The position numbers and the translations under genes are program-made. Source: an uncultured Clostridia bacterium (GTDB lineage: Bacteria > Bacillota > Clostridia > Oscillospirales > Ruminococcaceae). From it: 13,988 nucleotides of DNA. This document shows positions 1 through 6,700 of this stretch, in pieces; within the stretch, counting starts at the first letter, position 1, and every line of letters starts with the position of its first letter. The notes below the pieces were generated by a model. It had not been told where the DNA came from. It did no database searches and saw only the letters and a list, made by a program, of their open reading frames with translations. Location: contig CAMWVF010000007.1 in the NCBI GenBank assembly GCA_947177545.1, positions 1-13,988 of the forward strand, read 5' to 3'.

Positions 1-132
1 ACGTATCGTTCTGATATGGACGAAGTTTTTGACAAGCTTGCTGGACTGGAAGCTCTCGGAAATTGCATCCTCAGCAATGTTGCCGCTCTGAATTTCTATA
101 AACGCCTGCACGGCGAAAGCAAGGAGGAATAG
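1..132 (+). CDS. C-terminal end of an upstream gene, cut by window edge
   Basis: Frame 1 is open from the first base to a TAG at 130-132 and gives 43 residues ending in FYKRLHGESKEE. The stop lies two bases before the portal start, and the last codons (AAG GAG GAA) supply the portal ribosome binding site, so the two genes are translationally close. In HK97-type phages the gene just before portal is usually the terminase large subunit or a small protein between the two. The visible residues show no terminase nuclease motif, so the identity is open. An internal ATG at 16 could also make this a 38-residue standalone protein, but no good ribosome binding site can be assessed so near the edge. Confidence 0.55.
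   Translation, partial: TYRSDMDEVFDKLAGLEALGNCILSNVAALNFYKRLHGESKEE
121..127 (+). promoter_or_regulatory. Ribosome binding site that decides the portal TTG start
   Basis: AAGGAGG at 121-127 is a near-perfect anti-16S match placed 7 bases before TTG at 135. No in-frame ATG lies at a comparable distance, and the portal-like sequence begins immediately after, so TTG is the likely initiation codon. Confidence 0.75.
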
Positions 133-134
133 GC

Positions 135-1391
135 TTGGGTCTGCTCAGTTTCATTTCCTCAAAATTCAAGAAAGGAAAGATATACGTCAATGCCCATGAT
201 TCATTTTATTCATTTGACAATGCCACCCTAGCAAGCAACGAGACCATTTTTGCCGCAGTAACCATACTTTCCAGTGCTGTAGCTTCAGCGCCTATATCGC
301 TTCGCAAAGGATACAAAAAGCTTGCTCCCGAAGAACATAATGTTTCGGAAATGTGCGAATTCGGATTTAATCCGAACATGACTGCGTTTGAGTTTATGCG
401 GGCAATGGAAGCCCAGCGCTGCGCCGAGGGTGCGGCATATGCACTTAAAAAGTATGACCGCAATCACAGGGTATGCGCTTTGTATCTGCTGAAATCGGCG
501 GAAGTTGAGCCTATTATTGAGCGTACCACTAACGAGCTGTATTATCGTATCTACGACGATACGGGTTACAACCTCATTCATAGTGAGCACATTATCGAGG
601 TGGACTTCGTTTCGGCTGACGGCTACACAAAAGGTATCAAGCCTATTTCGGTGCTGCGCAATGCTCTTGCGTATGATCGGGAGGTCAAGACCTTTGCATT
701 GAATCAGCTCCAGTACGGCATTAAGCCGAACCTTGTTATTACGATTAATGAGGATTTGAATGAAAGTGCGCTGGAGAAATATGACGAGATGATAAGCCGC
801 TTTAAACGTCACGGCATTTTGTATCTTGACCCTGGGAAATCGGTCAGCGAGGTAAAGCAGGGAATATCCATAGACCCAAAGGTGTTTGAAGCGGAGCAGA
901 TAACCGTTAAAAAGGTGGCTTCCGTATTCGGCATACCTTATGCCAAGCTGTGGGGCGTTGAGAATCACAGCGCCGACGGGGAAGAGGATCTTGCATACCT
1001 TAAAGATACTATCCTGCCTCTTATCCGAATGTATGAGCAGGCTTTTTCAAAGGGCTTGCTTACCAGGAGGGAGCGTATGAACGGCTACAGCATTAAGTTC
1101 AGCATGAACGGATATGCAAGAGCCAATATGGCGGCGCGGGGTGAATTTTATCAAAAGGGTATCAGGAACGGATGGTTTTGCGATAACGACGTCCGAGAAT
1201 TGGAGGATATGCCACCATATGAGGGCGGGGATAAATACTACATTTCAAAAGACCTTATCGAGGTTTCGCTGCTGGAAGCGTTTGTTATGAAGCAGATAAA
1301 CGGCGGCGGGACTGATACGGAAAAGAACGGAGGTGATCCTGATGGGAAGTCAGACAACGGGGACGGTGTTTCCGATACCGCGGTCCTCTGA
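135..1391 (+). CDS. HK97-family phage portal protein
   Basis: This 418-residue protein should form the dodecameric ring at one capsid vertex, through which DNA is packaged and ejected and to which the tail connector binds. Sequence signs are the short basic N-terminus (residues 1-20), the NETIFAAVTILSSAVASAP segment near 35-55 typical of the family's early helix, a mixed alpha/beta core, and the late motif ELEDMPPYEGGD (MPPYEGGD at 359-366), which corresponds to the conserved MPP-x-EGGD of HK97-type portals. The length fits the family (about 380-450). The last ~30 residues are Gly/Asp/Asn-rich, look disordered, and are partly encoded in the 50-base overlap with the protease gene. The start is TTG, supported by AAGGAGG 7 bases upstream. 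Followed by protease and capsid genes in the usual HK97 order. Confidence 0.93.
   Translation: MGLLSFISSKFKKGKIYVNAHDSFYSFDNATLASNETIFAAVTILSSAVASAPISLRKGYKKLAPEEHNVSEMCEFGFNPNMTAFEFMRAMEAQRCAEGAAYALKKYDRNHRVCALYLLKSAEVEPIIERTTNELYYRIYDDTGYNLIHSEHIIEVDFVSADGYTKGIKPISVLRNALAYDREVKTFALNQLQYGIKPNLVITINEDLNESALEKYDEMISRFKRHGILYLDPGKSVSEVKQGISIDPKVFEAEQITVKKVASVFGIPYAKLWGVENHSADGEEDLAYLKDTILPLIRMYEQAFSKGLLTRRERMNGYSIKFSMNGYARANMAARGEFYQKGIRNGWFCDNDVRELEDMPPYEGGDKYYISKDLIEVSLLEAFVMKQINGGGTDTEKNGGDPDGKSDNGDGVSDTAVL
1329..1337 (+). promoter_or_regulatory. Ribosome binding site that decides the protease start
   Basis: GGAGGTGAT at 1329-1337 is a nine-base exact match to the extended Shine-Dalgarno consensus. 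It sits inside the portal coding sequence and points to ATG 1342 (8 bases after GGAGG). A GTG at 1333 is in frame but lies within this site, so it is an unlikely start. Confidence 0.75.
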
Positions 1392-2133
1392 AAAATACTG
1401 GGAGATAAAAAATCAGACCGACACGTCCGCGGAGCTGTACCTTTATTCCGCGATCTCTTCATGGGGTGCGGAATGGGGCGATACCAGCGCAAAGGACGTT
1501 ATAAACGCCGTTAAGGCTCTGGGCAATATCTCACAGCTTAATATCTGCATTAATTCTCCTGGCGGAACGGTTTCCGAGGGAATGGCTATCAAGGCGTTTC
1601 TGGCCAGACAGACGTTCAAAAAGGACGTTTACATAGACGGCTTGTGCGCTTCCATTGCCACGGCGATTGCTTTCGGAATAGGAGCGGCGGTGCATATGGA
1701 GTCCACCGCTCTTGTGATGATACACAACGCATGGACGTATGCCTACGGCAACGCCGCGGAGCTTCGCAAGGCTGCGGACGATCTTGAAAAGCACGATGCG
1801 ACTATCAAGCAGATATACCTTGAACGCACCGCGGGAACTATTTCCGAGGACGAGATCGCGGATATGATGGCTTCGGAAACGTGGCTCAGCGCGTCGGAAT
1901 GTCTCGAGTACGGATTTATAGACGAAATTGTTTCGGGAAGCACGCAGGCAGCGGCTTGTATGCCGAAAGAGTATTTCGATCTGTACAAAAACGTGCCGAA
2001 AGGCGTTTCGGTGCTGAACGAAAACCCCGAAATCCACAGTAACGTAACCGCCGCACAGGCGATTATTGATAAAGCAAATGCTGCACTTCAGGAGTACAGC
2101 TATCGAAAGGAGAAAAATATTTATGGCAGGTAA
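1342..2133 (+). CDS. ClpP-like (S14 family) prohead maturation protease
   Basis: A 263-residue serine protease of the ClpP fold. In HK97-type phages with this gene order it cleaves the N-terminal delta domain of the capsid protein inside the prohead. Visible motifs are INSPGGTVSEG (residues 70-80), the oxyanion/backbone region; DGLCASIATAIAFG with the nucleophile Ser104; MIHNAW with catalytic His128; and SETWLSASECLEYGFIDEI. In the last motif Glu179 occupies the place of the catalytic Asp of cellular ClpP by motif alignment, with Asp194 a nearby alternative acid. The portal/protease/capsid context separates it from housekeeping ClpP. The C-terminal ~50 residues beyond the fold may contact scaffold or capsid (inference). 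It overlaps the portal gene by 50 bases and the capsid gene by 11 bases, suggesting translational coupling. Confidence 0.92.
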   Translation: MGSQTTGTVFPIPRSSEKYWEIKNQTDTSAELYLYSAISSWGAEWGDTSAKDVINAVKALGNISQLNICINSPGGTVSEGMAIKAFLARQTFKKDVYIDGLCASIATAIAFGIGAAVHMESTALVMIHNAWTYAYGNAAELRKAADDLEKHDATIKQIYLERTAGTISEDEIADMMASETWLSASECLEYGFIDEIVSGSTQAAACMPKEYFDLYKNVPKGVSVLNENPEIHSNVTAAQAIIDKANAALQEYSYRKEKNIYGR

Positions 2134-3271
2134 CAACAGATGGCAGCTTGTTTCTATGAGGGACGGCTTTGCCGATTCTCTTGCAGAAGCCAAGGACAAG
2201 CTTACGGCTCTGCTCGGTGATACCAAGTCCACTGCAGAGCAGAGAGCTGCCCAGCAGACTATTGTGGCTGACCTTACAGACCGTCTTGAAAGGGCGAATA
2301 CAGAGATTGACGCCTTTGACAAGGCTGCGGAGGCGGCGGACAAGGCAAGACACGAACAGGGTATAGGCAAGACGGAGCTTCCCGAAAATCTTCGTATCAC
2401 ACAGGGATATGCGGCTCTCATCAGAGCGACTATGAACAAAAGACCTATTGGTGCGGACATCAAGGATGCGCTTTTGGACGATACGTCTACAACGGGTGGA
2501 GCGTCGTTCCTTCCCAAGACGGTGTCTACTCAGATCATCGTTGAGCCGCTTGTAAAGAACCCTTTGCGTGATCACAGTACTTACACCGCTATCATGAATC
2601 TTGAGGTACCGAGGCTTGAATTTTCACTTGACGATGACGACTTCATCGCTGACGGAGCTACTGCAAAGGAAATGAAAACCAAGGGCTCTACCGTATCATT
2701 CGGCAGGAATAAGTTTAAGGTATTCAGCGAAATTTCCGAAACGATTTTGAACGGCTCTGACGTTGACCTTACCTCTTATGTCAACAGGGGGCTTACCTCT
2801 GGTCTTGCGGCTAAGGAAAAGAAGGTTGCTTTTACAGAAACTCCCAAAACGGGAGAGGAGCATATGAGCTTTTATGCTGAATCGGTCAAAATTAAGACCA
2901 TAAAGAGCAATACTCTTTTTAACGCTATAAGACAGGCTATTGCAGATCTTGATGATGATTTTGAGCCTGAGGTTTGTATGCGCAAGAGTGATTATCTTGA
3001 AGTCGTTGATACCTTGGCAAACGGCAACGCAACACTGTACGCTGCCCCTCCCGAGAGTATTCTCGGAGTGCCTGTGTTCTTCTGCAATCAGGCGGTCAAG
3101 CCTATCGTCGGTGACTTCAGATATTCTCATTTTAACTATGGTCCCGATATTACTTATGACAGAGATAAGGACGTAAAAACTGGCATGAATGTGTTCGTTA
3201 TTACAGCATATTTCGATCATCAGATAAAGCTTGCCTCCGCGTTCCGTATCGCCGAGGTGGCAAGTGTCTGA
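2123..3271 (+). CDS. HK97-fold major capsid protein
   Basis: A 382-residue shell protein placed directly after the protease. Residues about 12-80 are charged and alanine-rich with a helical, coiled-coil character (AEAKDKLTALL, ADLTDRLERANTEI), as in the delta/scaffolding domain of HK97 gp5. The folded region starts around residue 121 with TSTTGGASFLPKTVSTQII, matching the family's 'GG..lP..v...I' entry. Then come the E-loop/spine-like region (VPRLEFSLDDDDFIADGA) and an A-domain stretch (SILGVPVFFCNQAV) typical of capsid C-terminal halves. The protease probably cuts between the helical domain and about residue 120; I cannot place the site. ATG 2123 follows AAAGGAG (2106-2112). Longer in-frame starts upstream lie inside the protease gene and have no comparable site. 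Crosslinking residues as in HK97 cannot be judged from sequence alone. Confidence 0.93.
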   Translation: MAGNNRWQLVSMRDGFADSLAEAKDKLTALLGDTKSTAEQRAAQQTIVADLTDRLERANTEIDAFDKAAEAADKARHEQGIGKTELPENLRITQGYAALIRATMNKRPIGADIKDALLDDTSTTGGASFLPKTVSTQIIVEPLVKNPLRDHSTYTAIMNLEVPRLEFSLDDDDFIADGATAKEMKTKGSTVSFGRNKFKVFSEISETILNGSDVDLTSYVNRGLTSGLAAKEKKVAFTETPKTGEEHMSFYAESVKIKTIKSNTLFNAIRQAIADLDDDFEPEVCMRKSDYLEVVDTLANGNATLYAAPPESILGVPVFFCNQAVKPIVGDFRYSHFNYGPDITYDRDKDVKTGMNVFVITAYFDHQIKLASAFRIAEVASV

Positions 3272-3515
3272 TAAAGCCGAAGACGACGATACGGCTTTAA
3301 ATCTGTCATTGTCGCCGCAGTCCGATGATATTCCTGCCGAAGGCGATACCGAATCTATTGAAGATGATACCGACACTTCGGCAGAGTCGGACAACGATAC
3401 AGATTATTCCGCAATGACAGTAGCTGAGCTCAGAAACCTTGCGAAAAGCAGGGGCTTGTCTGGGTACAGCACATTGAACAAAGACGAGCTGATAGCTTTG
3501 CTTTCCAGCCAGTGA
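3264..3515 (+). CDS. Small acidic protein with Rho-N/SAP-like C-terminal motif
   Basis: An 83-residue protein in two parts. Residues 1-48 are strongly acidic and Ser/Thr-rich (DDDTALNLS, ESIEDDTDTSAESDNDTD) and probably disordered. Residues 49-83 (MTVAELRNLAKSRGLSGYS, then NKDELIALL) match the helix-extended-loop-helix pattern of the Rho termination factor N-terminal domain or SAP domain, a small nucleic-acid-binding fold. Genes of this type are common between capsid and head-tail connector in Firmicute siphophages, but their role is not settled; a DNA-contacting head component is plausible. The GTG start at 3264 overlaps the capsid stop and is preceded by GAGG at 3254-3257, so expression is likely coupled to capsid translation. 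No ATG lies between that GTG and the acidic region. Confidence 0.8.
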   Translation: MSDKAEDDDTALNLSLSPQSDDIPAEGDTESIEDDTDTSAESDNDTDYSAMTVAELRNLAKSRGLSGYSTLNKDELIALLSSQ

Positions 3516-3535
3516 CTTAAGGAGGCGATATTGTG

Positions 3536-3868
3536 ATGGAAATTCCCGACCAGCTTGCACGCGATATATGCTATTTCGTCGGAACGAATTATGACGATCC
3601 AGAGGAGCGCAGCTACGTTATTTCTCTTATTAAATTTGCATATGCGGATCTGTTTGAGAAAACAGGCGTGAACTGGCTTGAGAACACGACTTCAAAGTAC
3701 GATATCGCCCTTGAGGTCGTTCGGAGCAAAGTATATCTCAGCTACTACGGTAATCGCGATGACGCTAAGAATACAGAACATCTTGAACGGTTTATCGCCT
3801 CAAAGACTTTCTCTTTGACATATTCCTCTGAAGCAGTTCAAGCAAGGAGGGAAGCTCATGGTTCGTAA
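3536..3868 (+). CDS. Head-tail connector protein (HK97 gp6-like)
   Basis: A 110-residue, mostly helical protein at the position of the HK97 gp6 / SPP1 gp15-like adaptor, which forms the first ring under the portal. The pattern of SYVISLIKFAYADLFEKTGV early and YDIALEVVRSKVYLSYYGNR in the middle is the typical two-helix core of this family (DNA packaging / gp6-like connector). AAGGAGG at 3519-3525 precedes two adjacent candidate starts: GTG 3533 (7-base spacing) and ATG 3536 (10-base spacing). I chose ATG, but GTG would add only one residue. It ends 11 bases inside the next gene, the head closure protein, matching the canonical order. Confidence 0.82.
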   Translation: MEIPDQLARDICYFVGTNYDDPEERSYVISLIKFAYADLFEKTGVNWLENTTSKYDIALEVVRSKVYLSYYGNRDDAKNTEHLERFIASKTFSLTYSSEAVQARREAHGS

Positions 3869-4181
3869 TAAAAAAGTTACGTTCTTAAAGCTGAACAACG
3901 AAGCCCGCGACGCGCTGGGTCAAAAGCGCGCTGAATGGCAGGACACGGGCAAAAATGCTCTTGCCAAAATTTCGGCAGTTACGGGTAAGCTTTATTATGA
4001 AGCCGCAAGGGCTGGAGAGGAAAACACGCTGCTGTTTAAGATCAGATATTCTTTTCTTCCCAAAGATTTCAACAAAATCGATTACCGTTTGCTTTACAAC
4101 GGTACGCAGTATAAGATCAAACAAGTTGCTGACGTTGATGAAGGTCATCGGGAAGTGCAGCTGAGAGGAGTATCGGTATGA
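3858..4181 (+). CDS. Head closure / head-tail adaptor protein
   Basis: A 107-residue predicted beta-rich protein of the SPP1 gp16 / HK97 head-tail adaptor type (phage head-tail joining family). It forms the second connector ring and acts as the stopper that holds DNA in the head. Supporting features are the usual family length (about 100-115), the basic start, the FKIRYSFLPKDFNKIDYRLLYN-type segment and the characteristic ending YNGTQYKIKQVADVDEGHRE followed by a short beta strand. ATG 3858 has AAGGAGG at 3844-3850 (7-base spacing). It overlaps the connector gene by 11 bases and shares an ATGA overlap with the next gene. In related phages an HK97 gp10-family gene normally follows at once; here it does not. 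Confidence 0.82.
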   Translation: MVRNKKVTFLKLNNEARDALGQKRAEWQDTGKNALAKISAVTGKLYYEAARAGEENTLLFKIRYSFLPKDFNKIDYRLLYNGTQYKIKQVADVDEGHREVQLRGVSV

Positions 4182-4513
4182 TAAAGTTCACGCAGGTCTA
4201 TGAGCTGCTGCAGAAGGTCGGGATACCCGCAACCTACAAGCAGTTCAACGGACCTAAACAGGAGATCCCCGACCCGCCGTATATCGTGTATTATGAGACC
4301 CGAAGCAGCAACATCGGCGCCGATAATGTCACATATACGGAAATGCTTCCTGTTATCGTTGAGCTTTACACCGATATATGCAGAGACCTTGAGCTCGAAC
4401 GCAGGATCAAAAGCCTGCTGACCGAGTCTGGGCTGTATTTCAATACCGATCATGGAGACCTTCCCGACGAGGGCGTCCATATTGCGTACTTTGAATTTTC
4501 AATTATTGAATGA
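4178..4513 (+). CDS. Tail terminator / tail completion protein
   Basis: A 111-residue protein at the head-tail junction, the position of the ring that caps the tail tube and docks to the head closure protein. The segment PDPPYIVYYETRSSNIGADN, then VIVELYTDICRDLELERRIK and a late beta strand ending FEFSIIE, follow the pattern of Firmicute tail terminator proteins (DUF3168/gp17-like group), in which 'PPYIVYY ... GADN ... IELYT' is recurrent. ATG 4178 overlaps the previous stop as ATGA and has GAGGAG at 4165-4170, indicating coupled translation. The stop is 13 bases before the major tail gene. Family assignment rests on motifs, position and length. Confidence 0.8.
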   Translation: MIKFTQVYELLQKVGIPATYKQFNGPKQEIPDPPYIVYYETRSSNIGADNVTYTEMLPVIVELYTDICRDLELERRIKSLLTESGLYFNTDHGDLPDEGVHIAYFEFSIIE

Positions 4514-4526
4514 AAGGAGAAAAACT

Positions 4527-5129
4527 ATGCCTAATTCTGTTTCCGAAGTTGCGGATAACAAAATTGAATACGGTCTGTGTAACGTGTACTATGCGGTCAT
4601 TACTGGCTACGATATCGAGGCTAAAAAGTATACATACGGAACTCCGATCCCCATTCCAGGCGGCGTAAGCGTTTCGTTTTCCGCTACGGGCGATTCAAAC
4701 CCGTTCTATGCAGATAACGTCGTATACTTTAACGTAAAGACCAACGCAGGCTACGAGGGCGATCTTGAGATCGCGCTTATTCCCGACAGCTTCCGTGTCA
4801 ATGTTCTCGGCGAAGAAGAAATTGACGGAATGCTTGTTGAAAATTCCGACGCGCAGGGCAAGGAGTTTGCGCTTATGTTCCAGTTTGAGGGCGATACCAG
4901 CGGCAGACGTTTCATTTTTTACCGTTGCTCTGCTGGAAGACCCGACGTTGCTTCTTCCACCAAAGAGGAATCCACAACCCCGAACACAAGCTCGCTTACT
5001 ATTACCTGCATGGCTCGGGAGAACGATCATCACGTCAAGGCTTCGCTGCTTGAGGCTAAGAACCCTAATCGTTACAACAACTGGTATACCAAGGTTCAGG
5101 AGCCTATCAAGGAAGATTCCGCAGCGTAA
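4527..5129 (+). CDS. Major tail (tube) protein, phi13-type, copy 1
   Basis: A 200-residue protein of the phi13-type major tail family, whose hexameric rings stack to make the tail tube. The N-terminal motif NKIEYGLCNVYYAV, the TPIPIPGGVSVSF strand, FEGDTSGRRFIFYRCSAGRP in the second half and the C-terminal NRYNNWYTKVQ fit that family, as does the length. ATG 4527 has AAAGGAG at 4513-4519 with 7-base spacing; upstream in-frame codons lie inside the terminator gene. Two 60-base lines within it count 47% GC and one 58% (hand counts), higher than its paralogue downstream. It is followed by a strong hairpin that may reduce read-through, consistent with the need for many copies. It is the better candidate for the main tube subunit of the two copies. 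Confidence 0.9.
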   Translation: MPNSVSEVADNKIEYGLCNVYYAVITGYDIEAKKYTYGTPIPIPGGVSVSFSATGDSNPFYADNVVYFNVKTNAGYEGDLEIALIPDSFRVNVLGEEEIDGMLVENSDAQGKEFALMFQFEGDTSGRRFIFYRCSAGRPDVASSTKEESTTPNTSSLTITCMARENDHHVKASLLEAKNPNRYNNWYTKVQEPIKEDSAA

Positions 5130-5150
5130 TAGCTGTACATTTTATCCGCC

Positions 5151-5193
5151 GCTCGGCATGTCGGTTCAATGCCGATATGCCGAGCTTCTTATT
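5151..5193 (+). terminator. Hairpin with T-rich tail after tail tube gene 1
   Basis: Arms at 5151-5164 (GCTCGGCATGTCGG) and 5172-5185 are complementary over all 14 positions with one G-U pair, around a 7-base loop at 5165-5171. TTCTTATT follows at 5186-5193. This looks like an intrinsic terminator or attenuator between the two tail-tube genes. The T tract is interrupted, so partial termination or 3'-end protection of the upstream message is more likely than full stop, since the tail operon continues. Confidence 0.75.
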
Positions 5194-5206
5194 ATAGGTG
5201 ATATTT

Positions 5207-5734
5207 ATGAGCAACGAAATTTCCTATGGATTGAGTAATCTGTATTATGCCGTTAAATTTGGAAGCAGTTACGCTGTGCCTAAGCCGCTTCCTGGAGCTG
5301 TTAAGGTCAATCTTACGCCAGAGGAATTTGTGCTTACCTTTACTGGTCTTGACTGCATACCAAGGGATACGCATTCCATAGTTTACGGATATAAAGGCTC
5401 GGTGGTTATTGCAGGACTGCCTGCTGATTTTTATAAAGATATTTATGGATATGTGCCTTCTTCAAGCGGGGGGATTATCGAAAAGGTATCATCATCAATG
5501 ATTGAAAGCGCTATCCTTTTCGAGACTGACGGAGATCCTGTTACACGGCATTGCTATTATTCCTGCCGTTTTGGGGCGCACGAGTTTGCCGCCGAAACCA
5601 AAACACAGAGTATATCGGTTTCAACAATTACCGTTCCTATTACCATAAGAGCAGACAACAAAGGTAATCTTAAACATATTTTGCCGAAGAATACTTCGGC
5701 AGCATATCAAAATTGGTTCAAGGCGGTGCAATAG
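5207..5734 (+). CDS. Second phi13-type tail tube-like protein (paralogue of copy 1)
   Basis: A 175-residue protein clearly homologous to the preceding gene from end to end: NEISYGLSNLYYAV aligns with NKIEYGLCNVYYAV, KPLPGAVKVNL with IPIPGGVSVSF, SAILFETDGDPVTRHCYYSC with ALMFQFEGDTSGRRFIFYRC, and AAYQNWFKAVQ with NRYNNWYTKVQ. It lacks the first copy's C-terminal extension. It may be a minor tube subunit, a tube-end ring or a variant tube protein; the sequence does not decide. The start is ATG 5207 with AGGTGAT (5195-5201), a partial Shine-Dalgarno weaker than that of copy 1; an in-frame GTG at 5198 overlaps that site. Three 60-base lines count 37-40% GC, below copy 1, which suggests separate origin or long divergence rather than recent duplication. 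One base separates its stop from the chaperone start. Confidence 0.83.
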   Translation: MSNEISYGLSNLYYAVKFGSSYAVPKPLPGAVKVNLTPEEFVLTFTGLDCIPRDTHSIVYGYKGSVVIAGLPADFYKDIYGYVPSSSGGIIEKVSSSMIESAILFETDGDPVTRHCYYSCRFGAHEFAAETKTQSISVSTITVPITIRADNKGNLKHILPKNTSAAYQNWFKAVQ

Positions 5735-5735
5735 T

Positions 5736-6275
5736 ATGCAGAAAACAATAAAAATAGAAAACGTTTCTTTTAATCTGGCCGCAACTGGAGCCGTACTCTG
5801 CCTTTATAAGCAGCAGTTCGGCGTTGAATATTACGATGATTTCCTGCGGATCACCGCTATAAATACAAACATCAGCGCCACCGATACGCAGAAAGCGGCG
5901 TTGTCTCTGGAAATAGGGTACCGCCTTATATGGTCCATGGCAAAGGCGGCGGATCCAAGCGTTTCGGATCCCGATGTCTGGATAGACGAATTTGAGGATT
6001 TCCCGCTTACGGAGCTGATGCCGATTGCAATGGAGCTATTGGGAAAATCCTTTGAGCAGGTAATTATGAACGGTACCGCAGGCGGAGAAAAGCTTACCTC
6101 GGAAAATCTCATTGCCTGCTGTCTTTCATGCGGACTTAATATGCAGGATGTAAACTCTTTGTCGATTGGATTCCTGCTTAATTCTATCAATGAGTACATC
6201 CGTATTAAAAGCGGAGGGAAATCAAAGACAGGTACTAAACGTAAGGCTACACAAGCGGATTTTGACCGCTTTTGA
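5736..6275 (+). CDS. Tail assembly chaperone (gpG-like)
   Basis: A 179-residue protein between tail tube and tape measure genes, the standard place for the chaperone that coats the tape measure protein before tube polymerisation. Its N-terminus (KTIKIENVSFNLAATGAVLC, then LYKQQFGVEYYDDFLRI) shows the 'short beta hairpin, then L-Y-R/K-x-x-F-G-x-D' pattern of Firmicute tail chaperones. The middle is helical and acidic, and the C-terminus is basic (SGGKSKTGTKRKATQADFDRF). Length is usual for gpG-like proteins. Its ribosome site is imperfect (AAGGCGG at 5720-5726), so translation is probably coupled to the preceding gene, whose stop is one base away. Many such genes make a longer frameshifted product; here no separate downstream frame of the expected kind is seen, because a gp10-family gene follows directly. 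Confidence 0.78.
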   Translation: MQKTIKIENVSFNLAATGAVLCLYKQQFGVEYYDDFLRITAINTNISATDTQKAALSLEIGYRLIWSMAKAADPSVSDPDVWIDEFEDFPLTELMPIAMELLGKSFEQVIMNGTAGGEKLTSENLIACCLSCGLNMQDVNSLSIGFLLNSINEYIRIKSGGKSKTGTKRKATQADFDRF

Positions 6276-6295
6276 GAGATATTTCGGAGGTATGT

Positions 6296-6697
6296 ATGAA
6301 TATTAAAGGTCTTGATCATCTTGCGCAGGATATTGTTGAGTTTTATTCGGCAGGAATAGATTCCATAACCGAAAGCACATTTGCAGCAGCAAAGGAATGT
6401 GCCGAATCTTGCTGCGAAAAAATAAAAGCCGCTTCTCCAAGAGGAACAGGAAAGTATAGGCAAGGTTGGGTAGTACGAAAAACTTCAAATGGCTATATGG
6501 TATACAACAAAACAGAGCCTCATCTTGAGATGATTCTTGAACACGGACATGTAATATCTAAAGGAGAGCGCAAAGGAGAACGCATTGAGGGCGTTCCGCA
6601 TATTTACGATAATGCTGACGAGGCTCGGGATAAATTTTATAGTATGTGTGTTGATATAAAATCAAGCGGTGTAAGGTTAAAATTTAAGCGGAGGTAG
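6296..6697 (+). CDS. HK97 gp10-family tail/connector protein in unusual position
   Basis: A 133-residue protein with the hallmark pattern of the HK97 gp10 family: SPRGTGKYRQGWVVRK, then YMVYNKTEPHLEMILEHGHV and the late GVPHIYDNADEA. In this family 'YNKT.P.L.HLLE.GH ... G.PHI.PA' is the core signature. HK97 gp10-family proteins act at tail completion or the head-tail junction and are normally encoded between head closure and tail terminator genes. Here the gene lies between tail chaperone and tape measure instead, and none is found in the usual place. ATG 6296 follows GGAGG (6286-6290, 5-base spacing). Two 60-base lines count about 37-38% GC, lower than the chaperone gene before it. The -1 frame relative to the chaperone runs directly into this gene without a stop. 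Confidence 0.83.
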   Translation: MNIKGLDHLAQDIVEFYSAGIDSITESTFAAAKECAESCCEKIKAASPRGTGKYRQGWVVRKTSNGYMVYNKTEPHLEMILEHGHVISKGERKGERIEGVPHIYDNADEARDKFYSMCVDIKSSGVRLKFKRR

Positions 6698-6700
6698 AAT

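Noticed and set aside
2066..2122. Longer N-terminus for the capsid protein
   Set aside because: These in-frame codons lie within the protease gene without a suitable ribosome site; AAAGGAG at 2106-2112 points to ATG 2123.
1531..2517. Long open frame on the minus strand (328 codons) opposite the protease and capsid genes
   Set aside because: It lies antisense to two well-recognised genes, its translation shows no recognisable domain, and codon bias on the sense strand explains the lack of stops.
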